A DNA stretch of 64,000 bases from Agrobacterium tumefaciens (GCA_025559845.1 CP048470.1:31001-95000); one strand, 5' to 3'; counted from the first letter of the stretch, positions 17,841-27,871 are shown. Numbers and translations: made by a program. The notes: generated by a model not told the origin, from the sequence alone.

Positions 17841-18752
17841 ATGCAACTCCCCATCAAGTCGATCCTGGTTTTCCACGCAGCCGCACGGGCAGGAAGCATC
17901 TCGCGGGCAGCAGAAGAGCTGAGCGTGACACCATCCGCCGTCAGCCAGCAGATTCAATTGCTGGAAGGGCAACTCGGGGTGGCGCTTTTGGCGAAAGCCG
18001 GCCGCGGTATCGTTTTGACAGAGGCCGGCGAGCGATATTTCTCGATGATCGCCGATCAGATCGAGCGTATCGAAGACGCGACGGGAACGATCCGGGGCTT
18101 CAGGTCCATTACGACATTGACAGTGCGCGCTACCCCTACCCTGTCCAACAAATGGCTGCTGCCGCGCCTGAGCACCCTGCTCGACAAGCATCCCGACCTC
18201 GAGCTTCGCCTCGATGGCACCAACGAACCGACAGACTTCAACCAGGAAGCCGTCGATATCGAGATCAGGCATGGGGACGGCCGCTGGCCGGGCCTTTTCG
18301 TCGAGGGTGTCGCAGACGAGCAGTTCTATCCGGTCTGTTCTCCAGATTATGCACCGGCTGGCAGCATGAAGCCTGAAGACCTGCTTGATCATCGCCTGAT
18401 ACATTCTGCAAAATCGCAAGCGCAGTGGAATGGCTGGTTTCCGCTAGCCGGAATCGCTCCGAAAGAACGTTGGCGCCGTATCCTGTTCGACCGAAGTCAC
18501 ATGGCGATTGACGCTGCGGTCCGGGGCATGGGCATCGCTCTCGAAAGCACGCTCATGATGGGTGACGAAATTGAAAGCGGGCGTCTGGTCTGCCCGGTGG
18601 CTTCCCCGCCAATCGTCAGGATTACGACACAATGGATCGTTTGTCCGCGTGATCATCTTCGGCAGAAAAAGGTGCGTATATTTCTCGAGTGGCTGCGAAT
18701 GGAAAAGGAGGCTTGGCAGACAGCCTATCCCTCGGGCTCGCTGTCCCGTTGA
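17841..18752 (+). CDS. LysR-type regulator, GcvA-like
   Basis: A 303-residue transcription factor. The N-terminal winged helix (SILVFHAAARAGSISRAAEE, then LSVTPSAVSQQIQLLE and LTEAGERYF) is followed by a GcvA-type effector domain with NKWLLPRLSTLLDKHPDLEL and the DIEIRHGDGRWPGL pocket motif. ATG 17841 is preceded by CAGGACAAG and starts the usual MQLPIKSILVF; longer frames lack support. No divergent target gene is next to it; the TRAP operon ends 317 bp downstream on the other strand. The target is unknown. Confidence 0.9.
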   Translation: MQLPIKSILVFHAAARAGSISRAAEELSVTPSAVSQQIQLLEGQLGVALLAKAGRGIVLTEAGERYFSMIADQIERIEDATGTIRGFRSITTLTVRATPTLSNKWLLPRLSTLLDKHPDLELRLDGTNEPTDFNQEAVDIEIRHGDGRWPGLFVEGVADEQFYPVCSPDYAPAGSMKPEDLLDHRLIHSAKSQAQWNGWFPLAGIAPKERWRRILFDRSHMAIDAAVRGMGIALESTLMMGDEIESGRLVCPVASPPIVRITTQWIVCPRDHLRQKKVRIFLEWLRMEKEAWQTAYPSGSLSR

Positions 18753-19069
18753 GCGAGCGGGATCAAGCAGTTCGGCCGCCGCCCTCTCCGCAAGCAGATT
18801 TGGCGGCAGCGTTATTTCAAGCCAGATTTCCTCTTCGTCGCCGCCGGGTACCCAGACGCGCTGAGATCAACTCAGAAGAGCCATATAAGAACAGGAAGCG
18901 AACCTCTGGTGCCGGTCTCGCAACAACTCCTGATCGCTACGCTTTAAAACCGAGAAGGCAGGCGGGACGCCGACCTATCTCTAATTTCCCTGCCCCACGA
19001 CTCCCATGACCACGAAAAACCTTGGGTATTTGGCCACTCCGAATGAAGGTGGCTTGCTGCCCTTCATGC
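18753..19069. other. 317-bp gap with possible coding relic
   Basis: On the minus strand (about 18740-18870) one frame reads RVWVPGGDEEEIWLEITLPP, then NLLAERAAAELLDPARS, which looks like the C-terminal end of a lost protein. No start is visible and it overlaps the LysR 3' end. No terminator was recognised. Confidence 0.25.
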
Positions 19070-20350
19070 TCAATACATCCCCAGCAGACGTATCGGACCG
19101 AGTGTCAGGACGGGGAAGAGCACCAGGGCGAAGATAGCCAGTGTTAGCACCGCCATCGGCGCAAGCGAACCACGGATGACGTCCTCGACCCTCATATTGG
19201 CCACCTGCGCTGCGGCAAACAGGCAAACGCCGACCGGTGGCGTCACGAGACCGAGTGTCAGTGTCATGACGGTCACGATCAGAAAGTGGATCGGATCGAT
19301 GCCGAGCGCCTCCACCGGCGGCATCAGCACTGGAATGAGGATAAACATGGCCGGAATGGCTTCCATGAAGATGCCGATTATCAGCAGGAAGACGAAGATG
19401 ACCAGCATGCCCGTCAGCGGACCGAGGTTCATTGCCTGCAGCAGGTCGGCGACCTTCTCCGGCAAGCCGTCATAGGTGAACACCCAGGCGGCAATTTGGG
19501 ACGTTGCGGCGATGAACAGGATCGTTCCGGAAATACGTGCCGTCGAGATCAGGATTTCCGGCAGTTCGTTAACAGGCAGCGTCCGATAGACCAGAACGCC
19601 AAGTATTCCGACATAGACCACTGCGATGGCGGCTGCTTCCGTCGGCGTGAACAGGCCGCTGGCAATGCCGATGATCAGGATCAGCGGTGTGAGCATCGGA
19701 AGGATGGCGCGCAACCCCGTCACGACAACCATGCGCAGGTTGAACGGCGACGGAGGGTTATAGCCGTAGTAGACGGAATAGAAGTGGTTGAAGACCATGA
19801 AGGCGAAGGCGATGAAGAGGCCTGGCACCAGACCAGCTACCAGCAACGTCCCGATGGAAACATTGGCGATCGAGCCTGCAATGACGACCAGGATCGATGG
19901 CGGAATTATCGACGACAGTGTCGCGGTACAGAGCGTCATACCGACCGCATAACCCTTCGGAAATCCGTGACGCTCCATGGCCTTGATCTCGATGGCGCCA
20001 ACCGAGGCGATATCGGCAACGGAGGAGCCGGACACGCCGGAGAAGATCACCGACGAAATCACGTTGACGTGGCCCAGGCCGCCAGGCAGCCAGCCGACGA
20101 TGGCTTCAGCGAAATCGAAGATGCGCTCGGCCACTCGCCCACGCTCCATTACGGTGCCAACCAGAATAAACAGAGGCACCGCAACCAGCAGAAACGAGTT
20201 CATCGAGGAGAACATGGTCTGTGACAACAGATCGAGCGGCATCGAGGTGAAGAGCCACAAGGTGGCGACGCTGGCCAGTGCCAAGGCAACAGCAAGCGGG
20301 ATGCCGAGCATGCTGAGCCCGAAGAAGGCGACGAGAAGAAAGACCGACAT
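19070..20350 (-). CDS. TRAP transporter large permease (DctM)
   Basis: A 426-residue inner-membrane protein, the 12-helix ion-coupled permease of a TRAP transporter. Typical features are an N-terminal LLVAFFGLSMLGIPLAVALA helix, GGLGHVNVISSVIFSGVSGS, PPSILVVIAGSIANVSIGTL, the TPTEAAAIAVVYV loop and LVTPPVGVCLFAAAQVANM near the end. It is last in the operon, starting 4 bp after the small permease stop. Full family length. Confidence 0.95.
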   Translation of the reverse strand: MSVFLLVAFFGLSMLGIPLAVALALASVATLWLFTSMPLDLLSQTMFSSMNSFLLVAVPLFILVGTVMERGRVAERIFDFAEAIVGWLPGGLGHVNVISSVIFSGVSGSSVADIASVGAIEIKAMERHGFPKGYAVGMTLCTATLSSIIPPSILVVIAGSIANVSIGTLLVAGLVPGLFIAFAFMVFNHFYSVYYGYNPPSPFNLRMVVVTGLRAILPMLTPLILIIGIASGLFTPTEAAAIAVVYVGILGVLVYRTLPVNELPEILISTARISGTILFIAATSQIAAWVFTYDGLPEKVADLLQAMNLGPLTGMLVIFVFLLIIGIFMEAIPAMFILIPVLMPPVEALGIDPIHFLIVTVMTLTLGLVTPPVGVCLFAAAQVANMRVEDVIRGSLAPMAVLTLAIFALVLFPVLTLGPIRLLGMY

Positions 20351-20353
20351 GGA

Positions 20354-20905
20354 TCAATGTCCTGATGTGATGGACACATCGGCATGGGCAATCTCGCCCG
20401 CCGGAAGTCCGAGTTCGGGAAGGGCGATCAGATCGCGACGGCTGTGCAGTGAGTCGACGATCGCCAATATCGCAATGACTGCCGACACCGGCATGACCAT
20501 ACCAATGAGCCACATGGGAATGGGCAGGGTCGCAGCCGTTTCGTTCATCATGATTTGCTGGCGCATGAGCGTGAACCCGGTCCAGCCCATCAGCCCGAAG
20601 AAGAAAACCGATGACCCGACATAGATCGGCACCGCCAGATGCTGGAACAGCCGTCGGCCCATAACGAGGAAGACAACCACGCGGGCGCTTTCCACCGTGC
20701 GGAAACCTGCCGCCAAGCCGAGAAAAACCATCCAGATAAACAGAAAGCGGGTGGCCTCCTCAGTCCAGGGCAAAGGGTGCCCCGTCAACCGGCCGATGAC
20801 CTGCAGAAGGACGACGATCAGGACGCCGGCACAGGCAGCACCCGCTGCAACATCGGCAATGATTCTAACCACAGTACCCAGCAGTGAACTCATAGAACTA
20901 CGCAT
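20354..20905 (-). CDS. TRAP transporter small permease (DctQ)
   Basis: About 183 residues with four predicted membrane helices (AAGAACAGVLIVVLLQVIGR; FLFIWMVFLGLAAGF; YVGSSVFFFGLMGWTGF; LIGMVMPVSAVIAILAIV) and the DctQ motif PLPWTEEATRFLFIW. It partners the large permease. The start is set at ATG 20905 (MRSSMSS) because the longer frame (to 20953) adds a hydrophilic, untypical N-terminus. It sits between dctP- and dctM-type genes. Confidence 0.9.
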   Translation of the reverse strand: MRSSMSSLLGTVVRIIADVAAGAACAGVLIVVLLQVIGRLTGHPLPWTEEATRFLFIWMVFLGLAAGFRTVESARVVVFLVMGRRLFQHLAVPIYVGSSVFFFGLMGWTGFTLMRQQIMMNETAATLPIPMWLIGMVMPVSAVIAILAIVDSLHSRRDLIALPELGLPAGEIAHADVSITSGH

Positions 20906-20983
20906 GCGAATGCCCTTCCAACAAGTGTGCATAGACGGATGGGAAACCGGCACCTTGCCTTAAGACAAAGCGCCGGCGAGGCA

Positions 20984-21979
20984 TCAGTTGGTGGTGGTGA
21001 AGGCGCGCGTGCGATCGAAGAAGGACTGGTCCTTCACGAGTGCCGAGAATCTCTCCTCGAGACCCGCAGCGACATCGACGAAGGCCTTGCGCTGGTCATC
21101 GGTCAGTTCGTTGACCTCCATGCCATTCGCCTTCAGCGTCGCGATCGACTTTTCGATATCGGCAGCATCATTCTCGGCCTTCCAGGCTTCCGTTTCCTTC
21201 GCTGCTTCGTTCAGCGCTGTCTTGAAAGCATCGCTCAACCCATCATAGCGACGAGGGTTCATGCCAAGCACCCATGCATCGGCAATATGATTGCTGATAG
21301 TCGCGTATTTCTGGACTTCGTAAAGCTTGGCGCTGACCGGTACGTTGACCGGATTTTCCTGACCATCGACGACTTTCAGCTGCAAGGCGTTATAAACTTC
21401 CGCGAACGCCATCGGTGTCGGGGCGGCCCCCATGGCGCCAAAAAATTCGACCCACAGCGGATTGTTCGGCACGCGCAGCTTCATTCCCTTCATATCGGCA
21501 GGTGACGTGATCGGGAGCTTCGAATTGGTGATCTGGCGGAGCGGACGGGACCAGAGATCGACACCCTTGATGCCGATATTGCCGAGATCCGACTGCAGTT
21601 CCTGGCCGAGGTCGCTGTCGAGATAGGCCCGCAGCTGCTCGATATTGCGGAATTGATAGGGTATTGCGATCGCCGTGAACTTGGGATTGAACGTTGCGTA
21701 GAGCGATGTCGAGTTGAGCAGCATATCCAGCGAGCCGCCGGCCAACTGCTTCACTCCTGCGGACGGGTCGCCACCATAGAGCGTGCCGTTCGGAAAGACC
21801 TTGATGGTGAGTTCGCCATTGGTCTTGGTGGAAACGATTTCGGCAAATTTCTTTGCAGCGAGCGTGATTTCCGATGTGTCCGCATCCGGCGTGGACAACG
21901 TCAGGGTTTCCGCATGGGCGACCGAAACGGTCATCAAAGCCGCTGCGGCGATCAGGCTGCGAATCGTAAAGTGTTTCAT
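20984..21979 (-). CDS. TRAP transporter solute-binding protein (DctP)
   Basis: A 331-residue periplasmic binding protein. The signal peptide is MKHFTIRSLIAAAALMTVSV followed by AHA, with mature start ETLTLS. Conserved DctP motifs are FAEIVSTKTNGELTIKVFPN, the solute carboxylate Arg region KGMKLRVPNNPLWVEFF and GAAPTPMAFAEVYNALQLKV then VDGQENPV. ATG 21979 is chosen over 21985, since GGGAGGA is 7 bp from it and only 1 bp from the other. The substrate is inferred to be a sugar acid or hydroxy-carboxylate from the adjacent dehydrogenases. Confidence 0.94.
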   Translation of the reverse strand: MKHFTIRSLIAAAALMTVSVAHAETLTLSTPDADTSEITLAAKKFAEIVSTKTNGELTIKVFPNGTLYGGDPSAGVKQLAGGSLDMLLNSTSLYATFNPKFTAIAIPYQFRNIEQLRAYLDSDLGQELQSDLGNIGIKGVDLWSRPLRQITNSKLPITSPADMKGMKLRVPNNPLWVEFFGAMGAAPTPMAFAEVYNALQLKVVDGQENPVNVPVSAKLYEVQKYATISNHIADAWVLGMNPRRYDGLSDAFKTALNEAAKETEAWKAENDAADIEKSIATLKANGMEVNELTDDQRKAFVDVAAGLEERFSALVKDQSFFDRTRAFTTTN

Positions 21980-22025
21980 GGTCATTCCTCCCGTTGATGG
22001 TCAAACTAGCATGTGTTTGGCATGC

Positions 22026-22910
22026 TCATTGTTGATTCATGCGCTGTAGTTCGCGGATAATCCCGCTGTGATCCAGATCGCCATCGCCATTATCGACCAT
22101 AGCCTGGAAGAGCCGGTCAACCTCCTCGCCAACCGGTAGTGTCAACCCACGGCTTCGCGCAAAAGCCAGCGCCGTGGATGTGTCCTTCACTTGATATTTC
22201 GCAGGGCCACCGGGTACGAAATTGCCCTCAACCATGCGTAGCCCGTGTTGCCGGAATATCGTCGAATCGGCGAAGCCGCCGAGCAGAGCTTCGCGGACCT
22301 TCGCGGGGTTCGCGCCGCCACGTGCAGCAAGTGTCAACGCTTCGGCGACAGCGCAGATCGTCGATGCGACGATAAGCTGGTTTGCGAGCTTCGTCAGCGC
22401 ACCGCTGCCAGACGGGCCGACATGCGTGACGCGTCCGAGACAGGCAAAGACCGGATCGAGACGGTCAACCGCTGCCTCGTCACCGCCGGCCATGATCGCC
22501 AACGTGCCTTCCTTGGCCCCCTTTTCCCCGCCCGAAACCGGAGCATCGAGACAGGCGATGCCTCTTGCGGCGGATGCCTCGCCGATCGCAATGGCCGTTT
22601 CCACGGGGATGGAACTCATCACAACCAATACGGACCCCGGCCGTATTGCCTGGACAACGCCGCCGTCGCCAAGCAGCACCGCTTCGCAAACAGGGCCGGA
22701 GCTCAGCATGCAGATGGTGACATCCGCATCTTTCGCTGCGGCATCTGCCCTCTCAACGATCGAAATGCCTTCCGACCGGAGAACTGCGGCCTTCTCCGGT
22801 GTCCGGTTCCAGACCTGAACCTGAAAGCCCGCATCAGCCAGGCGGCCGGCCATGGGCGCACCCATGATGCCGGTACCGATGACGGCAATGCGATTGATCT
22901 TGCTGGTCAT
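22026..22910 (-). CDS. Beta-hydroxyacid dehydrogenase (HIBADH/GarR family)
   Basis: A 294-residue NAD(P)-dependent oxidoreductase. It has the Rossmann motif VIGTGIMGAPMAGRL, the substrate motif DAPVSGGEKGAKEGTLAIMA, and the catalytic lysine region GSGALTKLANQLIV. Relatives oxidise 3-hydroxyisobutyrate or reduce tartronate semialdehyde. Placed in the TRAP operon, 46 bp upstream of the binding-protein gene, it probably acts on the imported compound or its product. Confidence 0.92.
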   Translation of the reverse strand: MTSKINRIAVIGTGIMGAPMAGRLADAGFQVQVWNRTPEKAAVLRSEGISIVERADAAAKDADVTICMLSSGPVCEAVLLGDGGVVQAIRPGSVLVVMSSIPVETAIAIGEASAARGIACLDAPVSGGEKGAKEGTLAIMAGGDEAAVDRLDPVFACLGRVTHVGPSGSGALTKLANQLIVASTICAVAEALTLAARGGANPAKVREALLGGFADSTIFRQHGLRMVEGNFVPGGPAKYQVKDTSTALAFARSRGLTLPVGEEVDRLFQAMVDNGDGDLDHSGIIRELQRMNQQ

Positions 22911-22928
22911 GACTTTATGCCCCGCATA

Positions 22929-23252
22929 TCAAGGATATTGCCGCGCGCAAAAGCGAACTGGCCGCTCTTCCACGATCAGTGGCGGGAATGCCTCCCGAAA
23001 ACGCCCCAGATGAGGCGTTTCCAGATGGGCGTCGAACGCCGCACGACTGTCGTAGACTTCATAGAAGACGACGGTATCATCGGAGCCTTCCGGGCAGATA
23101 ACGTCGAACTGTCGGCAACCCGGTTCATCCTCAACCGAGTGTTTCGCGTCGTCACGCGCGGCCTCCAGAAAAGCGGCGAGCTTACTAGGTTTTACCTGGA
23201 ACTCCGCAATCACGACGAAGGCTTCGTTGTTCAGCGACGTCACGGCACTCAC
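22929..23252 (-). CDS. ABM-fold monooxygenase-like protein
   Basis: A 107-residue antibiotic-biosynthesis-monooxygenase domain protein (dimeric alpha-beta barrel) with EFQVKPSKLAAFLEAARDDA, EDEPGCRQFDVI and VVFYEVYDSRAAFDAHLETP. Members include quinol monooxygenases and LsrG-type isomerases. Its GTG start overlaps the upstream dehydrogenase stop in GTGA (23249-23252), which indicates translational coupling. In catabolic operons it often handles unstable sugar intermediates. Confidence 0.85.
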   Translation of the reverse strand: MSAVTSLNNEAFVVIAEFQVKPSKLAAFLEAARDDAKHSVEDEPGCRQFDVICPEGSDDTVVFYEVYDSRAAFDAHLETPHLGRFREAFPPLIVEERPVRFCARQYP

Positions 23253-24607
23253 TCCGCAGCGATCTTGCTGGGACGGAAGCGATCCTCCATCTCGCGGCGA
23301 AGGTTGACGACATCCAGATCCTTGACGAGTTCAACGTCATCGAACGACACGATCTGGTCTTTCTTGATAGCACGCTTGAGCTTGACATTGTGTGCAAGAC
23401 CGATCGGCAGAGCCTTTAGGTCAAGACTGCGGCTTGCGGGAATGGCATTGGCCCAGACAGCATAACCGCCCTCGCCGTCCAGCATCTCGCCGGGCTGCAT
23501 GTCCTTCTTTGCGGTCGCGACGGCATCGCCACGGAACTCCTTGGAGCATCCGGTCGGCTCGTTGCGCAGTACCGCAGACAAGACGCTGATCGAAGTTTCA
23601 AGGCCGATGATGTGGAAGGGACGCCACATCGACGCATACCAACCGGACGGATCGGTCAGCAGGCCATATTGCTTGAAGCAGGCACGCGCATATTCGTTGT
23701 GAGCCTTGAATGTCACGAAGACGCCATAACGGATGTTGTTGAACACCTCGCGGCCGTCCGGCTCCTGGCTTGCGGCGATATCGACCAGACCCGAGCGTGC
23801 CATGCGGCCGCCATCGGCCACCGGACGGAACACCCGAGCCAGATCATGCAGACCCGCCGGTGGAAACGCGAGACCATCATCAGGGCAATCAAGACCGGTA
23901 CCATTGGCAACCGCCGCCATTTCAATGGCGGCCTTCGTGCCATCGGTGAAGGAGTTGTAGAGCTTCGGATTGAGATTGTCGGCAGCCACCTGTTCCTCGG
24001 TCCAGCCGAACAGACCCCAGACCGTATCCGGCGTGGAATACCGGTAGCGCGGCTCGAAATTCATGCCCTTGCCGGCGGACGTGATTTCAAAGCCTGTGGC
24101 TCTGGCCCAATCGACCAGTTCGCAGATAAGAGCCGGCTGGTCGCCGTAGGCCATGGAATAGATCAGGCCCTTGGCGCGGGCTTTTTCCGCGAGGATCGGC
24201 CCGACCATCACGTCGGCTTCGACATTGACCATGACCACATGCTTGTTGTGTTCGATCGCTCCTAGCGCATGGCGGGTACCGGCAATCGGGTGGCCCGTCG
24301 CTTCGATGACGCATTCGATTTCGCCGCATTCGAGCAATGCGTTGACGTCGTCCGTTACGAAGGTCGTGCCGTTCTTGATGGCATCGCCGCTGCTGGTGGC
24401 AGAATAACGCTCCTTCGGCCAGCCAACGCGGTTCATTGATTCCTTCGCCTTGCCCACATCGAGGTCGGCAACAGCCACCATATGGAGACCGTCAATGCGC
24501 TGTGCCTGAGCCAGCACCATCGAACCGAACTTGCCGGCGCCGATCAACCCCACCCGCACGGGTTTACCATTGGCGGCGCGCAAAGAAAGAAGAGAATAGA
24601 GATTCAT
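23249..24607 (-). CDS. NAD(P)-binding homoserine-dehydrogenase-like protein with SAF domain
   Basis: A 452-residue oxidoreductase. It has an N-terminal Rossmann domain (VRVGLIGAGKFGSMVLAQAQ), a middle catalytic domain (MAYGDQPALICELVDWARAT; GKGMNFEPRYRYSTPDTVWG) and a C-terminal SAF domain beginning about AIPASRSLDLKALPIGLAHN. This architecture occurs in sugar/polyol catabolic operons; the exact substrate is unknown. ATG 24607 begins the usual MNLYSLLSLRAA; the longer frame is unlikely. It is the first gene of the operon running to 19070. Confidence 0.88.
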   Translation of the reverse strand: MNLYSLLSLRAANGKPVRVGLIGAGKFGSMVLAQAQRIDGLHMVAVADLDVGKAKESMNRVGWPKERYSATSSGDAIKNGTTFVTDDVNALLECGEIECVIEATGHPIAGTRHALGAIEHNKHVVMVNVEADVMVGPILAEKARAKGLIYSMAYGDQPALICELVDWARATGFEITSAGKGMNFEPRYRYSTPDTVWGLFGWTEEQVAADNLNPKLYNSFTDGTKAAIEMAAVANGTGLDCPDDGLAFPPAGLHDLARVFRPVADGGRMARSGLVDIAASQEPDGREVFNNIRYGVFVTFKAHNEYARACFKQYGLLTDPSGWYASMWRPFHIIGLETSISVLSAVLRNEPTGCSKEFRGDAVATAKKDMQPGEMLDGEGGYAVWANAIPASRSLDLKALPIGLAHNVKLKRAIKKDQIVSFDDVELVKDLDVVNLRREMEDRFRPSKIAAE

Positions 24608-25082
24608 AAGACAGCGTCCTCGACTAGGGAATGAATATGAGGAGTGCCCCGCAACGTCAGCGCATAAGGGCTCACCGCAGCAAGGCGCCATGCCCGACTG
24701 GTTCACGGTGGCTGAAAAACGCTTAATTTCCTCCGGGGAAGCGCGGGGTTAGCCGCCACTCCCAGCTGCCTCCCGAGCAGCTCTGAAAAAAAACGTATAC
24801 CGCAGAAGAAATTAGCTCAATTTAGAAAGATGGAGAGAGTCGTTAGATTTTCTAAACTATTTGAGTTGCCGAAAGAGCCTTCTTGGTACTCTAGCAGAGT
24901 TGCTTCAATGGCAGCGTGTAAGTGTAACCAGGGAACGGTGAGTCGCATTCGCCTTCGTAAATTTGGCGTTAGACAAGCAACCGATCAGCCCTGCCGTGAA
25001 GGTGAAAATTTAAGGACATTAAGCTCTTGAGATAAATCGAACAGCCGTTCTCCAGATGATGACTGTCGTGGAGTTCATGAGA
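24608..25082. other. 475-bp intergenic region upstream of TRAP operon
   Basis: It should hold the operon promoter. The stretch 24790-24860 is AT-rich. At about 25035-25082 (minus strand) is a degraded copy of the start of the 77-residue gene at 16870-17103 (ATGAACTCCAC, then GGCTGTTCGATT). Confidence 0.4.
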
Positions 25083-25280
25083 CTGGCAGCAATCACCCCG
25101 ACGCGTCAATGCACCGATCTCCACGAGTTGCTGAAGGTCGCGTGTTGCTGTGGCGCGGGATGTGCCTGTGATCGAGATGTAGTTTTCGGCACTTAGCCCA
25201 ACTTTGAAGCCTGCCGTGCCCTCCTTGAAGATACGCGCGACTACCGTTTCCTGCCGTGGTCTAAGAACGGGTAAGACGTC
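25083..25280 (-). pseudogene. Fic-family protein, C-terminal winged-helix remnant
   Basis: The minus strand reads VLRPRQETVVARIFKEGTAG, then YISITGTSRATATRDLQQLV and EIGALTRRG. This is the C-terminal winged helix of Fic (AMPylase) proteins, with the typical TSRATA-x-RDL-x2-LV-x2-GAL. The catalytic Fic motif is missing. The relic ends at a junction shared with the small gene at 17103 and is 150 bp from the IS21 element, so transposition or recombination probably destroyed it. Confidence 0.65.
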
Positions 25281-25430
25281 AATCTATCAACGCCCACAAC
25301 GCGGTGCTGGACAGGACAAAATGTCTCCATCGTTCAGTTCCGTTTCCTAGACTCTCGAACGGAATCGAATAGAGAACCCGCCATTTTGCAGGAAGAGGCC
25401 GGATCCCCTAACCTGCAAAGCGGCATGAAG

Positions 25431-25460
25431 TGTTGATTGCCACTGAGAACTGACCCGGCG
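25431..25460 (+). repeat. IS21 left terminal inverted repeat
   Basis: Begins TGTTGATTGCCACTGAGAAC and ends GACCCGGCG. It is an exact reverse complement of 27896-27925. Confidence 0.93.
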
Positions 25461-25542
25461 TGGCCTGATATTTCCATTGAGAATTGACCCATGTTCCAAC
25501 CTTCCCTCGCATGTTTTCAGCGGGGGCTATGGAGTGATCGAC

Positions 25543-27069
25543 ATGGCGTTATTGAGCGTGATCCGACGCTGGCATTTTCGAGAAGAACTATCGATCCGGG
25601 AGATTTGCCGCAGGACCGGCCTATCCCGGAATACCATTCGCAAATACCTGCGCCTGGACGGCGTGGAGCCGAAGTTCAAGGTCCCGGAGCGGCCGAGCAA
25701 GCTTGATCCTTTTGCCGATCGGTTGTCGGCCTGGCTGAAGACCGAATCGAAGAGAAACCGCAAACAGAAGCGGACGATGAAGCAGTTACATGCCGATCTG
25801 ATGAGCCTTGGCTACGGGGGCTCCTATAATCGGGTAGCGGCCTTTGCTCGGGAATGGCGTGATGATCGGCAGAGAGAATTGCAGACGACGGGCCGCGGGA
25901 CATATGTGCCTCTGGCGTTCGATCCCGGCGAAGCCTTCCAGTTCGACTGGTCGGAAGATTGGGCGATCATCGGCAATGAGCGCACCAAACTGCAGGTGGC
26001 GCACACGAAGCTGAGCTACAGCCGGGCCTTCATCGTGCGAGCCTATCTCCTGCAGACGCACGAGATGCTCTTCGATGCCCACAATCATGCATTCCGCGTG
26101 TTCGGTGGCATCCCCGGACGCGGCATCTACGACAACATGCGGACCGCGATCGACAAGGTCGGCCGCGGCAAAGAGCGTGACGTCAATGTTCGCTTCCAGG
26201 CGATGGCCAGCCACTACCTGTTCGAACCCGAGTTCTGGAATCCGGCTTCAGGCTGGGAGAAGGGACAGGTCGAGAAGAACGTTCAGGACGCGCGTCATCG
26301 TCTGTGGCAGCCCACGCCGCGCTTTCCATCGCTGGATGCCCTGAACGACTGGCTCGAGCAACGCTGCAAGGAGTTCTGGGCACAGACCCCGCACGGTCAG
26401 ATGCGTGGCACCATTGCCGACATCTGGGCGGAGGAAGTACCCGCGCTTATGCCTGTTTCCAGACCTTTCGATGGGTTTGTCGAATACACCAAGCGTGTTT
26501 CTCCGACCTGCCTCGTGCATCTGGAGCGCAATCGCTACAGCGTGCCGGCGTCCTTCGCCAATCGGCCGGTGAGCCTACGGGTTTACCCGGACCGTGTTGT
26601 GGTCGCCGCAGAAGGACAAATCGTTTGCGAGCATCGTCGCGTCATTGACCGCTCCCACGATCGGCCAGGGCAGACGATTTACGACTGGCGGCACTATCTG
26701 GCAGTCGTGCAACGCAAGCCAGGCGCTCTGCGTAATGGTGCACCATTCGTCGAACTTCCCGATGCATTCCGGGCCTTGCAACAATATCTGCTCAAGAAGC
26801 CAGGCGGAGACCGGGAGATGGTCGATATCCTGGCACTCGTCCTTCAGCACGATGAACAGGCCGTCCTGTCGGCAGTCGACATGGCGCTGAAGTCCGGCGT
26901 TCCGACCAAGACGCATGTGCTGAACCTGCTGCATCGACTTGTCGACGGCAAATCCTTCACGCCGCCGACCATCGATGCGCCGCAAGCCCTGACGCTCATC
27001 AACGAGCCTCAGGCCAATGTCGAACGATACGATGCCCTGCGAAAGACGGAGGCTCGCCATGCGTCATAA
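25543..27069 (+). CDS. istA: IS21 transposase IstA
   Basis: A 508-residue DDE transposase. The N-terminal helix-turn-helix ([20 protein letters not shown]) is followed by the catalytic core with [12 protein letters not shown] (first Asp), a central region [20 protein letters not shown] (second Asp) and [20 protein letters not shown] (Glu). The C-terminal beta-barrel begins near [23 protein letters not shown] 25543 follows TGGAG by 8 bp. The gene overlaps istB by 11 bp. Confidence 0.95.
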   Translation: MALLSVIRRWHFREELSIREICRRTGLSRNTIRKYLRLDGVEPKFKVPERPSKLDPFADRLSAWLKTESKRNRKQKRTMKQLHADLMSLGYGGSYNRVAAFAREWRDDRQRELQTTGRGTYVPLAFDPGEAFQFDWSEDWAIIGNERTKLQVAHTKLSYSRAFIVRAYLLQTHEMLFDAHNHAFRVFGGIPGRGIYDNMRTAIDKVGRGKERDVNVRFQAMASHYLFEPEFWNPASGWEKGQVEKNVQDARHRLWQPTPRFPSLDALNDWLEQRCKEFWAQTPHGQMRGTIADIWAEEVPALMPVSRPFDGFVEYTKRVSPTCLVHLERNRYSVPASFANRPVSLRVYPDRVVVAAEGQIVCEHRRVIDRSHDRPGQTIYDWRHYLAVVQRKPGALRNGAPFVELPDAFRALQQYLLKKPGGDREMVDILALVLQHDEQAVLSAVDMALKSGVPTKTHVLNLLHRLVDGKSFTPPTIDAPQALTLINEPQANVERYDALRKTEARHAS

Positions 27070-27871
27070 TCCAGCAAGCGGCGCGATCGTCATCATGCTG
27101 CGGCAACTGAAAATGCACGGCATGGCACAAGCCGTCGGCGAGCTGACTGAGCAAGGATCGCCGGCGTTCGAGGCTGCCGTTCCGATCCTGTCGCAGCTCT
27201 TGAAAGCAGAGACCGCGGAACGGGAAGTTCGCTCGACGGCCTACCAGCTCAAGACGGCACGCTTCCCTGCCTATCGTGATCTGAATGGCTTCGATTTTAC
27301 CAGCAGCGAGATCAATGAGGCGCTCGTGCAGCAGCTTCATCGCTGCGACTTCCTGGACGACGCAAACAACATTGTTCTGGTCGGTGGCCCCGGCACGGGC
27401 AAGACACACATTGCCACCGCGATCGGTGTCCAGGCCATCGAGCATCACCACAAACGGGTTCGGTTCTTCTCAACAGTCGAGCTGGTCAACGCGCTGGAAC
27501 AGGAGAAGGCGCAAGGACGGTCCGGCCAGATCGCCAATCGGCTCGTCCACTCCGATCTCGTCATCCTCGATGAGCTCGGTTACTTGCCGTTCAGTGCATC
27601 GGGCGGTGCTATGCTCTTCCATCTGCTCAGCAAACTCTACGAGCGAACCAGCGTCATCATCACGACGAACCTCAGCTTCAGCGAATGGGCCAGCGTCTTC
27701 GGTGATGCCAAGATGACCACGGCATTGCTCGATCGGCTTACCCATCATTGCCACATCCTTGAGACCGGAAACGACAGCTTCCGCTTCAAGAACAGCTCCG
27801 CGCACGACACCAAAACGACAAAGGAGAAAACGAGGAACTTGACCACGACCGCAGACCCGAAACATACCTAA
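27059..27871 (+). CDS. istB: IS21 helper ATPase IstB
   Basis: A 270-residue AAA+ DnaC-like ATPase that controls target selection by IstA. It has Walker [17 protein letters not shown], Walker [16 protein letters not shown], and sensor [16 protein letters not shown]. The start ATG 27059 lies inside the end of istA (11-bp overlap), allowing coupled translation. Full length; no lesions. Confidence 0.95.
   Translation: MRHNPASGAIVIMLRQLKMHGMAQAVGELTEQGSPAFEAAVPILSQLLKAETAEREVRSTAYQLKTARFPAYRDLNGFDFTSSEINEALVQQLHRCDFLDDANNIVLVGGPGTGKTHIATAIGVQAIEHHHKRVRFFSTVELVNALEQEKAQGRSGQIANRLVHSDLVILDELGYLPFSASGGAMLFHLLSKLYERTSVIITTNLSFSEWASVFGDAKMTTALLDRLTHHCHILETGNDSFRFKNSSAHDTKTTKEKTRNLTTTADPKHT

Noticed and set aside
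19286..20224. Plus-strand open frame (312 codons) opposite the TRAP large permease
   Set aside because: Hydrophilic, Asp/Gln/Arg-rich mirror of a membrane protein gene; no start signal.
22245..23465. Plus-strand open frame (406 codons) across three minus-strand genes
   Set aside because: Spans the junctions of well-supported coupled genes; no family.
25477..25542. Longer istA start inside the inner terminal repeat
   Set aside because: The frame reads through the repeat; ATG 25543 has the ribosome-binding site and begins the family HTH.
27059..27069. istA/istB overlap as a programmed frameshift
   Set aside because: An 11-bp overlap with its own ATG is usual for IS21 and needs only translational coupling.
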